Below the pieces are notes generated by a model. The model did not search any database. It was given only the letters and a program-made list of their open reading frames with translations, and was not told the origin of the DNA. A DNA stretch of 32,704 bases from Porphyra umbilicalis (taxonomy: Eukaryota; Rhodophyta; Bangiophyceae; Bangiales; Bangiaceae), in NCBI GenBank assembly GCA_002049455.2, contig KV919278.1, positions 1 through 32,704 on the forward strand, in the 5' to 3' direction. The first letter of the stretch is position 1. The number at the start of each line of letters is the position of its first letter. Shown piece by piece: positions 1-10,025 of this stretch. Made by a program: the position numbers and the translations under genes.

Positions 1-97
1 GGGCCAACCACGGGAGGCCATGAAAGTTCACAATTTGTGTACCCACGGGATCATTGGCCTTTCGGTACGCTAGAGTCCTGATTGTGAACGCGCATCA

Positions 98-940
98 AGA
101 GCGCCGCGGCCCACGCCTAGTTAAGGTGGCTCTATTGGATTTGAAAAGCAAGATGCCATTACAGAAGTTGCCTGAAAGCGCCGCGATTCTGGTGTGGCCT
201 CCAGTGGCTCTGGTCGACACTCTCGTGTCGGAGCGGCGATTTGGCAGCCGGTCTTGCTCGCCACCACGTCCGCCCGTCGCCGGGTCATCCCGCACCGTGC
301 TCTTGATCGCTCTGCCGCCATTTTGCGGTCTCTCCTTTCGCCCATTTTGTTTCCAAGCACCTTGGGGGCCGGCCCTGGACTTCAATAACTATATGGTAAA
401 GGATAATCTGCATACAACCATGATGTGCGGTCAGCAGGACCGGACAACACCAGCTCTGCCGTCAACGAAGGCAGTCCAATTACTCTGGGTTCTTTTGTTG
501 ATAGTCTTGGGTGGACCGTATGTTTTTGGCATCATCGTGATCAGCGCTCTGAGTTGAACCCAATGGTATGAAGAGAACCCACCCGACCGCTATCGGCTCA
601 GGCAGCAAACTGCATCTTCTTCGAACTGGGCTCGTCGGATGTCATCTCTTTCGCATGAGAGCCGAAGACAGATCAGAGACCGGCCTTCACTGGGAGTCGA
701 CTCAAGGGCATCTCGCCTGTTCAGTAGGTGTCATGCGCTGATTGGCCCACATCCACTTCCGCAGGAAAAACTGAGGACGTGGAAGCAGTAAGTGCGTTTT
801 TTTCCAACCCCACTGCCGGCCTCCGCAACCGCCAATAGAAAGCCGAAATTGTTGGACCAATCCAATCAGGTGGTTTCCTGGGCCCTGAAATCCAAAAGAG
901 CCGCTGCAGGCGGTCTTAACTAGGCGTGGGCCGGGCGCGA
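98..940. repeat. Inverted repeat pair flanking about 740 bp
   Basis: Bases 98-144 reappear in reverse complement at 886-940. The core ggcccacgcctagttaag at 108-125 is matched exactly by 915-932. After a gap of several bases a second block resumes at about 127-144, where 15 of 18 bases (GxGGCTCTxTTGGATTT) match its partner. Sequence outside and inside the arms does not match. This looks like the terminal inverted repeats of a small non-autonomous element. The right arm overlaps the stop codon of the transposase remnant at 920. No duplicated target site was recognised. Confidence 0.7.
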
Positions 941-2811
941 CGCGACGGCTGCATGCGGGAGACATGACAGCTCGCAGCACTCCTTCTCGCCGTGTCCCCT
1001 CTTCTTGAGTCCTAGCACATGCTCGTGTAATGTTGACCAATTACACCCCCAAAAGACAGTGTATAGTCTGACAGCACCCGGAAAAATAGAAACAATATCA
1101 CGATGGACAAAAAACACTTCTGCTATTGTTGACCAGTCATCCCACTCCCGACGGACACGCCACCGCACGGGCTCTTGAACAATGACAGCTCCTGGGACCG
1201 GCGTGGACTCGGGGGTACCCCCCAGACGGTCCCACTGCCGCTGGGCAGCGCTGCGCAGGGCGTACTTGCGTCGGCGAAAGGCAGGGTTGTTCCGGCGCTG
1301 GTCGGCGTCCCGCTCGTCCGCGACCAGCTGCGCTGCGCGTGCAACGCGGGCGTCCAACGTCCGTGCCTGGTGAGTGTCCTTGGCCTTGAGAGCCACTTCC
1401 TTGGCCGCGTCCAGCTCGTTGATGGCCGCGAGCACGCCGTCGCTGTTCGCTACGACGGCCTGGCCACGGTTGGAGATCGACCCAAAAGACACCACCGGCT
1501 GATCCATCTCCCGCCTGGCCTCGGGCCCCAGGCGGACCATCAGTCGGTTAAAATAGACGCGCCGGAAGACGTAGCCGGCGCTCATCCTTGTCAGCAGCCG
1601 CGCGACGTCCACCTTGGACACGTCCACGGGCCACGCGCCGGTGTTCTTAAACCCGTTAATGACGTGGACAGACGACAAGCCGTACAGGCACGCATCAGCA
1701 ATGACGAGCATCAGCTGCTTGACGGTGAAGCTGGAGCCCGCCGGCAGGGTGGGAAGTATGGCGCGCGCCGAGCGAAAGGGGTGCGCCTTGACATTGAGGA
1801 AGGGGTCGTCGTCTCACGGCTGCAGCTGGTGGGAAAGGTGAGAGGGAAACATTAAAAGCACCACCTCAGCCGCCTGCAAAATAGCCAAGCCCCTGGCTGA
1901 CAGATGTACCTTACATCCATCCATGAGTAAGAGCTTCCATTTGGTTGGCTGCGTGAAGCCCAAGTGCTTGGCCAAAATCCGTGCGTACTCCAGCCACGAG
2001 TCCTCATCAAACCCAGGATTCTCCCGTCGATGGACCTCGGCGCCCACACCCTAATACGAGGCAAGGGGGACCTTGGTGCTGGTGCCGTCGGGGCGCGTCT
2101 CTTCAGCGTACGGGAGGCGTCCCCCGCTCCCGCGCACAACGGAGAACAGCGGCAGACGGGTGCCGTCTGCGCAGATCCCAGGTGCTCAACACACCTGGGA
2201 GGCCGAAGTAATTTTGTACTGCCGCGTGACGGCCGTCAGGGCCGCGAAGTCCTTGGCCACTGCCTCGGGAGTGGCAGCTCCCGCGCAGGCCTCGTCAAGC
2301 CCGGCGGCCTTGACGCGGCGTAGCTCCGGGCGGCGAAGAAAAAACCCGACGAACCACCCCTTCGCCGGCACGAGGTCGTCACCAAAGTAGCCCTTGGCCT
2401 GCGCCTCCCGCACGGGCCCCAGTCGTGCACGTTGTCACGTAGGAGCCTCCCCAGCATCTCTCTCGTTAACTGCCCACCGCGGGCTGTCCACAGCTCCATA
2501 GCCCGGGCAGTTGTGGCCTCCTCAGCCTCGGTAAGAAAGGCGGGGCGGCCGAGTAGGCGCATCTGCCGGTCATTACAAAGCCACGTACGGACGCTGGAGC
2601 GCGTGGCGCCGGTTGCGTCCATTAGGTAGGCAGCCACGGTGGTCTTGACCGCCGGCATCGTGGCAACAGCGGCCTCCGGCTTGGCGACCATGTCCTGCGT
2701 GAGGCACACGCCCCAGATTCTACGGTGGGTGCCCTTCTTGCTCGGGGAGGGGATGGCCACGGCAGCTCCCGCATCGCCAGGAGCCCGCCTGGGGCGGCGG
2801 CGCCCCCCCAT
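920..2811 (-). pseudogene. Decayed CENP-B/Tc5-type DDE transposase
   Basis: This is a remnant of a pogo/Tc5-like transposase, which would bind transposon ends through an HTH domain and cut DNA with a DDE catalytic domain. From the N-terminus, 2811-2411 encodes an Arg/Lys-rich start and an HTH-like region. A frameshift near 2415 leads to the Tc5-type HTH (KGWFVGFFLRRPELRRV), and then to DDE_1-type blocks: CADGTRLPLF, the second catalytic Asp in LLLMDGCKVH, FPSHLSHQLQP, and GFKNTGAWPVD. A basic, probably helical tail ends at the TAG at 920. From 2413 down to 920 a single reading frame is kept but is cut by TGA (2186), TAG (2051) and TGA (1814). The stretch that normally carries the first catalytic Asp (N-x-D-E) is missing between ITSASQVC and CADG, so the element cannot be active. 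The family is a strong inference; the exact superfamily is not settled. Confidence 0.85.
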
Positions 2812-2861
2812 GGCCTTAACTGGGGCCGACTAGGCGGCGCGTCTAGGCCCACCGCGGCGCC

Positions 2862-5011
2862 GTGTAGGGCCGGGGAGATCCGAAAGTTGGGGAGACGGTA
2901 GGGGGTGGGTGTGCGGATAGACTCTGGGTGGGGGGGAGGCCGCTGCTCGCGACGATGCAGATGAAGGGGTGGATGCCGGGCTCGTAGCGACGGTCTGCTG
3001 TGTCCCCACTTGGGCGCGGCGGGCGACTGACTATCGATTTACGTGCAGACGGTTGGCCAACAGGGCACTGGGTCGGATCAAATGGTCAACATTTCACCAC
3101 CACGGGCTAATCCTCAATTTTGCACACCCCCAGGCGCTCCATCATCGGGAGGCGCTGTCCCCCTCCGGTGCCAACCGACCTACCATGGGCAGACGGTGTG
3201 TCGAGCGGCGGTTCGCCACTGGTCCCGCAACCACGACACCGCCGGTGCAGCCACCTCGGCGTCCCATACCCGAAGCGGTAGCGTCGGCTTCCGCCACGTC
3301 CAGCCGCCACATTGCCTCTTCAACCCACACAGCCAAGCGCCGAGCCACAGTCCGTGGTAGCGTCGACAGTGGGAGGTAGCCGCGGCGATAGTGCACGCAC
3401 GGGACGTCTCGGACGGCGAAGAGTGTGATCGCATGGGCACCGGCAAACGGGGACCGGCAGGGGAGGTTCGATTGGTGGTCGCCGCCAGGTGCAGGGGGAA
3501 GAGCGGTTGGACTCAAGAGCGCACATCGGGCGGCGGGATCACGCGAGAGAAGATGCACGCATCAAGCAGCGAGGCATGAGCGGTGGCTGGAGAGGCAGCA
3601 GATGCTGGTAGTGTCGCAGGCAGCTGGTAACGTGGCATCATCCTCATAGCAGAGAAGATGCACTATCAAAGAAACCACGGGCGGTGGGTGGGGCAGTGGC
3701 CCAAGGCCACATGGTGGGCTCGCCCCATTCTGCGCACAACCGCCTCCTCAACGAGACCCCACACAAATGCCCGGTCCGAACGCGCGCGCACGTGCATAGC
3801 CCGCCATCGGGCCTGCTTCATTGCACGACACGGCTTCTGGCGCCAGCGGCAGCATCGGCCCCCACATTGGTTCAGCACGTGTCCATAACTACTGGCTACC
3901 TTGGCGGACTGGCTAGGATGGCGGCCGGTGGCGACAGCGGGCGCACAATCGTGGGCCCTACGGGAAAGGCACAGCCTATTGAGTCAAAAGGAGCCGTCTG
4001 ATGAGTCAGATTCTTTCCACTTCCCAGCCTGCGCCATGAGCGCAGCGAACCCGCCCTCGCACAACCTTGGTGACTTACAGCCGTGTAATCTTTCTACCCA
4101 CAGCGGCTGCTGGGCCCTCCGACTGACACACTCTCGCGCTCGCGCCGCGCCCTTCCACTTGAGTGTGTTAGGCGTACGAGACGCCGAGTGGCAGGGGTGC
4201 GAAGGGCGAGCCCTCTTGAACCAGTTGTCGTCGGCCGCCTCTCGCACTCGCCCGCTTCGCACTCGTCTGCTACGCAGCCGCCGCTGTCCTCTGCTACCGC
4301 GCCGCCCTCTGCCGTCGTGTGCTCCCCTCACCCTCCCCTTCCCCCCGACATCACCCGTCCCCGTCGTGCTCCCCCCCCATCACCACTCCCCCCGCCTTGA
4401 CCACCCTAAGGCGCGCCCCCCCCGCACCGCGAACCCTCCCTGTTGCGACCCCCCCCCGCCTTTACAGCCCGCCTCCGTCACTTGAGCATCTATTCTCCGT
4501 GACCCCCGTTGTCACTATCCCGACTGGTAAGTCCCCGTGACGGTATCGCCTCCTTTTGTTGGCATGTTGCATCTCTCTCGGTGCCTCAGGTGTTATTCCG
4601 GTGGGGTGGGGGGGACGTATTACTCGCAGATGATTCTCTGATGGACGGGGGAGGGGATCACTTTCCTGTGCACTGTGCAGAGGCCAACCTTAGAGGAGGT
4701 CCTGACGGTATGAGCTTGTTCTTTTCTTGCGCTGCTGGTCATCCTCTTCGTGTATCTGGCGTGTTGCTTTGCTGTTTCTCTTCTCTTGCGTTCTGTTTTG
4801 TCTTTCCTTCGCTGCTCTCTCATGTGTTCCGACCGGCTCGTTCTCCGACACAAAGGAGCAGGTGGGGCTTGTCGGTGGCGGGGCCTGTCTTGTGAGTGTG
4901 GTGTAGGTTGGTCGTAACACGGCACTACGCCGATCGCTCCGTGGCACCAGGTAAACAAATGCTAGTATTGGTTAGTCAGCGAGCATTAATATCTGTAATA
5001 CTGCCCTGACC
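2862..5011. other. Gene-free intergenic tract
   Basis: I see no convincing gene. Open frames here are short, overlap on both strands and show no recognisable motif or consistent codon use. Bases 4228-4480 form a pyrimidine-rich stretch (C/T on the plus strand), resembling the leaders seen before genes further right but with no gene following it. Bases 4700-4870 are T-rich with many TTCTTGCG-like words. No tRNA-like fold was recognised. Confidence 0.5.
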
Positions 5012-5069
5012 TGGTCCTGAGGACCAATCAAAAGCGCGAGTTGTATGGTCCTAAGGACCAATCATAAGC
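5012..5069. promoter_or_regulatory. Paired palindromes overlapping CCAAT boxes
   Basis: Two 24-base direct copies, 5012-5035 and 5046-5069, start 34 bp apart and match at 22 of 24 positions. Each begins with the palindrome TGGTCCTNAGGACCA and runs directly into a CCAATCA box, the usual binding core of NF-Y. A palindrome fused to CCAAT and repeated about three helical turns later resembles a dimeric regulator site in a promoter. No convincing gene was identified on either side, so the target is unknown. It may instead be internal to a transposon. Confidence 0.5.
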
Positions 5070-5174
5070 TGGGGTAGTCCCATTCCTGAAGCCTCTGGGG
5101 AAGCACTATTGAGTCAAGAAGACTGTTCTATACTGTCGTCTGGTCATTGAGTGATGGGGCTAGGGTTGTTGAGT

Positions 5175-5278
5175 GCGCCCAGGGCGCTCTTTTTGGGCGC
5201 ATTTTACGCGCTCAATGGGCGCTCAGAGGGCGCTCGAGCGCCCGGCGCCCGCGGTCTCCTGGGCTCATTGATGGGCGC
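5175..5278. repeat. Cluster of eight GGGCGC/GCGCCC motifs
   Basis: Within about 105 bp the hexamer GGGCGC or its complement occurs at 5175, 5182, 5195, 5217, 5228, 5238, 5245 and 5273. Two of these form the perfect 16-bp palindrome GGGCGCTCGAGCGCCC at 5228-5243. A longer word of the form GCTCA..ATGGGCGCT occurs twice, at the 5217 and 5273 copies. Dense short motifs in both orientations suit transposon subterminal repeats or a regulator-binding array. Confidence 0.6.
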
Positions 5279-6014
5279 TTTGAATAATAATTGTCAGAAC
5301 ATTTTAACTACGTGGTCGACCGAGTGCCCGACGACTCTGTCTGCAGCCTCTATTGGCGCAGCAGCGCTGGCTGCAGGTGCCCCAGCGGTAAGGCGGGAAG
5401 GGCCCGCCAGGAGGTGGCTATGGCAGCAGCGATGGCCCTCGTCTTGGCGCCTGAGCAGCAGCATCCTTCTCAACCACCTCCCACGACTGCAAGACATCTT
5501 TGGCAAGGAAATCTACCTCGCCAAGCTTGCAGACGTGAATAGGTCGGCGTGACTGTGTGTGGTGTGCGTGTGTTTCTTGTCCTCATGGCCCGACGGTCTC
5601 GTTGTCTACATCACCACCGTATCTGTGAGCTATCAGATGTCCAACGAACGTCTGCGACTGAATCGCTCATTCACATACGTGGCGACCGTGCAGCCTCCCA
5701 GATCGATCAGGCGCGCAGGTCGAGTGTCACTGGGTCGAGACGAAGTGCCACCCTTTCCACAAGTGCCACAGCATTCGAACTTCATTTCCACAGTGTCCAG
5801 CAGTCGTCACGGTCGCGTCATACATGTAGAGCTGGAACCTCCGTGATCGGCCTCCAACGACTGGCCCGTGACATCTACTGCTGGTCAAGGCCAGCGCCCT
5901 CGGGCGATGCCCTCCCACCCCGCTACCAGCCACGTTAGGTGCTTTACTGTGCATGACGTGGTCGACTCACACGCAGTTCGGTTGCGATTTAGGGACAGAC
6001 ACTGGGCACATCGT
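5279..6014. other. Intergenic, no supported gene
   Basis: Open frames on both strands are short and carry no recognisable domain. The minus-strand frame of the 6015-8873 element meets another stop at 5967, soon after its terminal TAA, which supports 6015 as the original end of that protein. The left terminus of the element probably lies in here, but I could not identify terminal repeats. Confidence 0.4.
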
Positions 6015-8873
6015 TTATTCTTCCAACAAGCTCATCAAACACGCCGTCTTCGCTTCGAGCAAGTCATCGCAGTCCGGCCCGGCCGCAAACGGGTCCTCAT
6101 CCGAGCACTCTTCCCACAGATCAGATGGCGGCAGATTGGCACGCCTCCGGTAGGCGTCAATCTTCCGCACTGTGACGGTCAGGTTATCACCAGCCCACTT
6201 TGCACAGTCAGCCATCTGCTTCTCCCTGCAAGTTCAAGACGTAGCCGACGGGCCACTCGCCGTCGCCTTTCCGTATCGTGTGCGCTTGTCGTCCAATCGC
6301 GTGGCGTTGTGTGCGCCTGGTCGCTTTGCCGGGGAGCGCCTCTTGCCACGGTTGTGAGCGTCATTCCCCGGTGCACGGGCCATGGCCGAATGCCGCAAGT
6401 ATGCAAGGCAGCTCTCAAGGAACGTGTCAGACGTGTACAGCCGGGCATTTTGGTTGTAATGCCCGTGCCACGCCTCGAGCCCTTGCTCGCTGTAGCGTCC
6501 AAGGCTGCCAAACTGCTCCAAAAAGTCTGGTGCGCGGCAGCATAGAGTGTGGAGCTTGGCCGTGACGCTCGTCCACTCAAAAGCGCCCTTGAGGTTCTCG
6601 ACAAACGACGCCGCGTCACGCCGAAATGCGGACGCTTCATCGGAGGAGACGTCACCCGCGCGAGTGAGGATCGGCAGAATCCGCTGCCACGTCGCGCAAG
6701 ACTCCTTTTAGTTCTTGCTTAGCGCTGCAGGTACGAAGGCGGCTAGCAGCTCGCAGACCATTGACAGGCGCTGGCCAATTTTCTGGCACTGCCGCCCCTC
6801 AAACGCACCATTGAAGTAGGGCGTCGGGGCCACGCCAACCGACTGCCGCAGCGTATTGGCCAGGTTCTCCGCATACGTGGCAGCAGGTACCCGCCCACAC
6901 CAAAAATAGACGGCCTCGATACCCAATCTGAGGAGGTAGACAGAAATGCCCAGCGTCAGATGGAGGGGCATGGGCGCGATGTGTGACGGATCGATTATAA
7001 GGAGAGGTCGGTTCTCAATAGACAGGTGCTCCTCCAGCGTGAGGGGGGTCGATAACGTATCGTTGCCCCCATCAGCGTACGCATCAGCCATCTACTTGAA
7101 GTGGTCGATAGTGCGTGGCTTGCCCCCGGCTCGACTGCCGTTTTGCATGTTACCATAGATGGCAATCAGCTCTCCGTTTGTCTTGGTCAGCCGCATCATT
7201 GCTGTGCACCTCTGGCACGGCATCTTTCTGGAGGCACCGAGGTGGCCGCACCAGGTCGTGGTGAACTGGTAGTCACCCGTCAGGATCAGCTGCACGGCCC
7301 TCCTCACCCCATCGACATCAACTCCCCCCATGCGTAGCGTGTCGAGGTCGGGCACGTAGACGTCAGCCATCGCCGACAGCGCCGCGTGGTCATCCTCTGC
7401 GGCTGGAAAGACGCCGTAGAGGAGCGTGTTGCCCCGGCTGCACGGGCGTTCTTGGTTAACACAGGAGAGTACAGCTTTTGTGGTGCTCTGTGCCCCCCCC
7501 TTGTCAAGCCCAAAGCACACTTGCACGCACCGCACGTCCGCCGCGCGCATCTCTGTGGGTGACGGATGACCCAGAAAGGGCGAGGCGGTGGCGATATCTG
7601 CTCCATCCGCCCCCCGCTCAAACCGCTCAACAAACTGCTCCGTCGCGACGAGGTCATCAATCATCGACTGCAGCGCCACGCGAGGTGCCACGAGGAACGC
7701 CCCCTCCCCGTTGGTGGTCGCGGCGTTGCGCAGTTCGGCCTCGGCTGCCCGTCTATCCGCCCGTAGCGTCTGGCCCGTGGCGAGGTCGGCACCAATCGGG
7801 CCGAGGAGCAGACGAAACCGCCGCCATAGAGAGCCGCTGACGCCGTTGTCCATTAAAAACTGGTTCTGCAAACGAACGGGTAAGGCAGCAAGCACCGCTG
7901 CTGGCGCAACAGCAATGCCACCGCTTGCCTGTGCTCGGCGCGCCGCGTCAGCCATCGAGGCCGCCAACATGCCTGGGTCGATCGCAAAAAGTCGTCCAAT
8001 TGTGGTGGCGGCCAGTGCGGCGCGACGGCGTACCTGGCGGGGCCCAAACTTGTCCTTGGCTGGCCTGTAGACGCGGGCGTACTTACGCCTCCTGCCGTTA
8101 GCAAAAGTCACCACAATCTCGTCTGGTCTTGTACCAGTCAGGTGCTTTTTCACCAGCTGTGCTACCTCAGCCACTTGCGGCCCCTCGAGCGAGGCGTACG
8201 AGAGCCGCGCAGCGCGCAGGGCAGCGGTCATTGCAACAATGCCCGCGCGAGGAGCAATGTTCACAGAGGGAAGCCGCTGCTCGAAAAAGAGGGTGTGCTC
8301 AGCGGGGGCTTCTTGCACACCGCACACAGACACCGCTCTCCAACCGTTGGAGGGTGGCGCAGCCTCACACATTTGAGGGGGCGGGGGAGGGGCGGCGCGT
8401 GCGCGAGCCGGAGAAGACGCGTAACAAGGACGACAAAGGCCCCAAGAGACGCCCACTGTGTCCACGAACGCTCTCTTGCTGCACCGACGGACGCGACCAA
8501 CCAGCCAGTTTGTGTCGTCGTTGGCCTGTATCACGCCGGCGCTCACGGCCGACGTCCACCGCTCAGCCCCTCTGCTCACGCGTACGCAGGCTCGGCTGCA
8601 GCCGTAGCACACGAAAGCGAGGCTTTTGTCCTGCAAAGCAAGCGCAATAAGTCGAGAGGATGCCTCACTGTGGCGCAGACAGACAGTTGCGAGCACATCC
8701 ACCACCACCGAGAATGACGGCCATGTAGAGCAAAAAGTAGCAAGGGTCTTTGGGGGCATGAGAGCCAGAAGTTGGTCAGCAAGCCGCAGGGAGCACACTG
8801 TGGTGTCTGCCTGCCAAAAGACAGCAACCAATGCGCCCCGTGGAAAAACCAAAGGAAAACAGGAACGAACCAT
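6015..8873 (-). pseudogene. Transposon protein, one frame with three nonsense codons
   Basis: Reading from ATG 8873 to TAA 6015, a single minus-strand frame of about 953 codons is interrupted only by TAG (7092), TAA (6708) and TGA (6234); no frameshift is needed. The N-terminal third has Cys pairs (CYGC, CRPC) that could bind zinc. A catalytic-looking core follows, with FGLDKGG near codon 456, LTGDYQF then GHLGAS and CQRC near codon 533, and GRYSEQGLEAWHGHYNQ near codon 800. The Asp, Asp and Glu in these blocks are candidates for a DDE/RNase H-like transposase triad. The SEQ-x-x-E-x-x-H block recalls proteins repeated in many invertebrate and algal genomes. I cannot name the superfamily; a KDZ-like assignment is possible but unproven. 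The acidic C-terminus (ECSDEDPF, DCDDLLE) looks like a natural end. Its own protein would be truncated, so a recently disabled mobile element is most likely. Confidence 0.75.
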
Positions 8874-9951
8874 GTGACGTAGTCAACAAGGCGATCGGTA
8901 GCCGCCTCGCCCGACATGCCGAGCACCGATGGAATCGTGGGGAGCGACGGGGGAGGCGACAGAGGGGTTCTAGGACACACTGTAGGCTGGGCGGATGTCG
9001 GGGTACTCAGTATGGGGCGCTTGGCGAGAAACAAGGCGCGTGTGCTTCTCGCCGGTCGATCGACAGCGGCTCAGTCGGAAGCGTGGATGTTTGGTGAAGC
9101 AGCTCAATGATTTTTCGCGTGGCACTGTAAATCTAAATACAAGATGTCCGCCCTTGACTAGGTGTGTGGGGGGGGAGGGCCACACTCGACCCTAAAGTAG
9201 CATTCGGTGTCCATGAAGAGTCCGATCTCCAAAGACTGGGTTTGGCTACCCTCAACATGATATGGCTCATCTGCATCTTCGCCGTTCCGGCCATTAAACC
9301 AAAACAGTGTTGTGCAGAGCGATTGGGCAGGGACCTGTCGCTATGGGGTGCTCGTGGCACGGGCCGCGCGACCACTCCCATTTAAAACTCGCAACGGTCT
9401 GAGCCACCCAGTGCAGCGCCTGTGCGCTTGGCACGTGGGCCGACAGCGACTGCCTGTTGATTGGTCACCTGTGAATCTCTTCACGATGCCTTTTTCTACA
9501 TGTACCCCAGATGCCATTTTCCAGCGACATCGGCCGCCGACTTCGGACGCGGACGGCGGGTGGATTACTGTACTGATGCGTGGGCAGGGCGGCGGTCCCT
9601 CGCCCACCCGCAAGTGGGGAGGTGAAATTCGTGGCCTGACGCATGCTGTGTGTCGGCGAGTGGTGAGTGTCGGCCGCGGCTGGCTCGTGCGTGCACTGCC
9701 CCATCGTTGGACATCGGGTGCCCTCGTCCGTTTCTCGTTCGGATTGCATGAGCCGGACGAATCGGCATTCGTTTGTCACGGCGATCGGCAATCATCCGGT
9801 GAGACGAGCGGCAGAACGAAAGGCCTTTCGTCCGGACAAACGTTGGGACCCAAAATACAGCTGGGCACCATCCTGAAAGTACTTTTTTCGGTTGCTACAA
9901 CTTCTCTCGTATTGATGATGACTAAGACTGCGAAGCTATGGACTCCGGCCC
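8874..9951. other. Intergenic, upstream side of transposon remnant
   Basis: No gene is supported. The stretch presumably contains the 5' flank and right end of the 6015-8873 element. Bases 9711-9860 share several ordered words with the reverse complement of 10,785-10,930, so part of it may be one arm of a diverged inverted repeat. Confidence 0.35.
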
Positions 9952-10025
9952 GCCTGACCCCTTCCCGCCTCGCCCCTCCCCGCCTTCCCCCTCCCCGCCT
10001 TGCCCCTCCACGCCTTGCCCCTCCA
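9952..10025. repeat. 15-bp tandem repeat, five units
   Basis: Five consecutive units begin at 9952, 9967, 9982, 9997 and 10012, with a consensus close to GCCTTGCCCCTCCCC. The last two units differ only at their ends. The repeat lies in a pyrimidine-rich run on the plus strand. In one frame it would encode Arg-Leu-Ala-Pro-Pro units, but no gene is supported around it. Confidence 0.8.

Noticed and set aside
4509..4895. Plus-strand frame with hydrophobic segment
   Set aside because: The hydrophobic run arises from T-rich sequence. There is no codon bias and no motif.
6015..8873. Stop-codon reassignment or programmed readthrough
   Set aside because: All three stop codons occur inside the frame while intact genes in the window end normally at TAG or TAA, so a changed code is not plausible and pseudogenisation is simpler.
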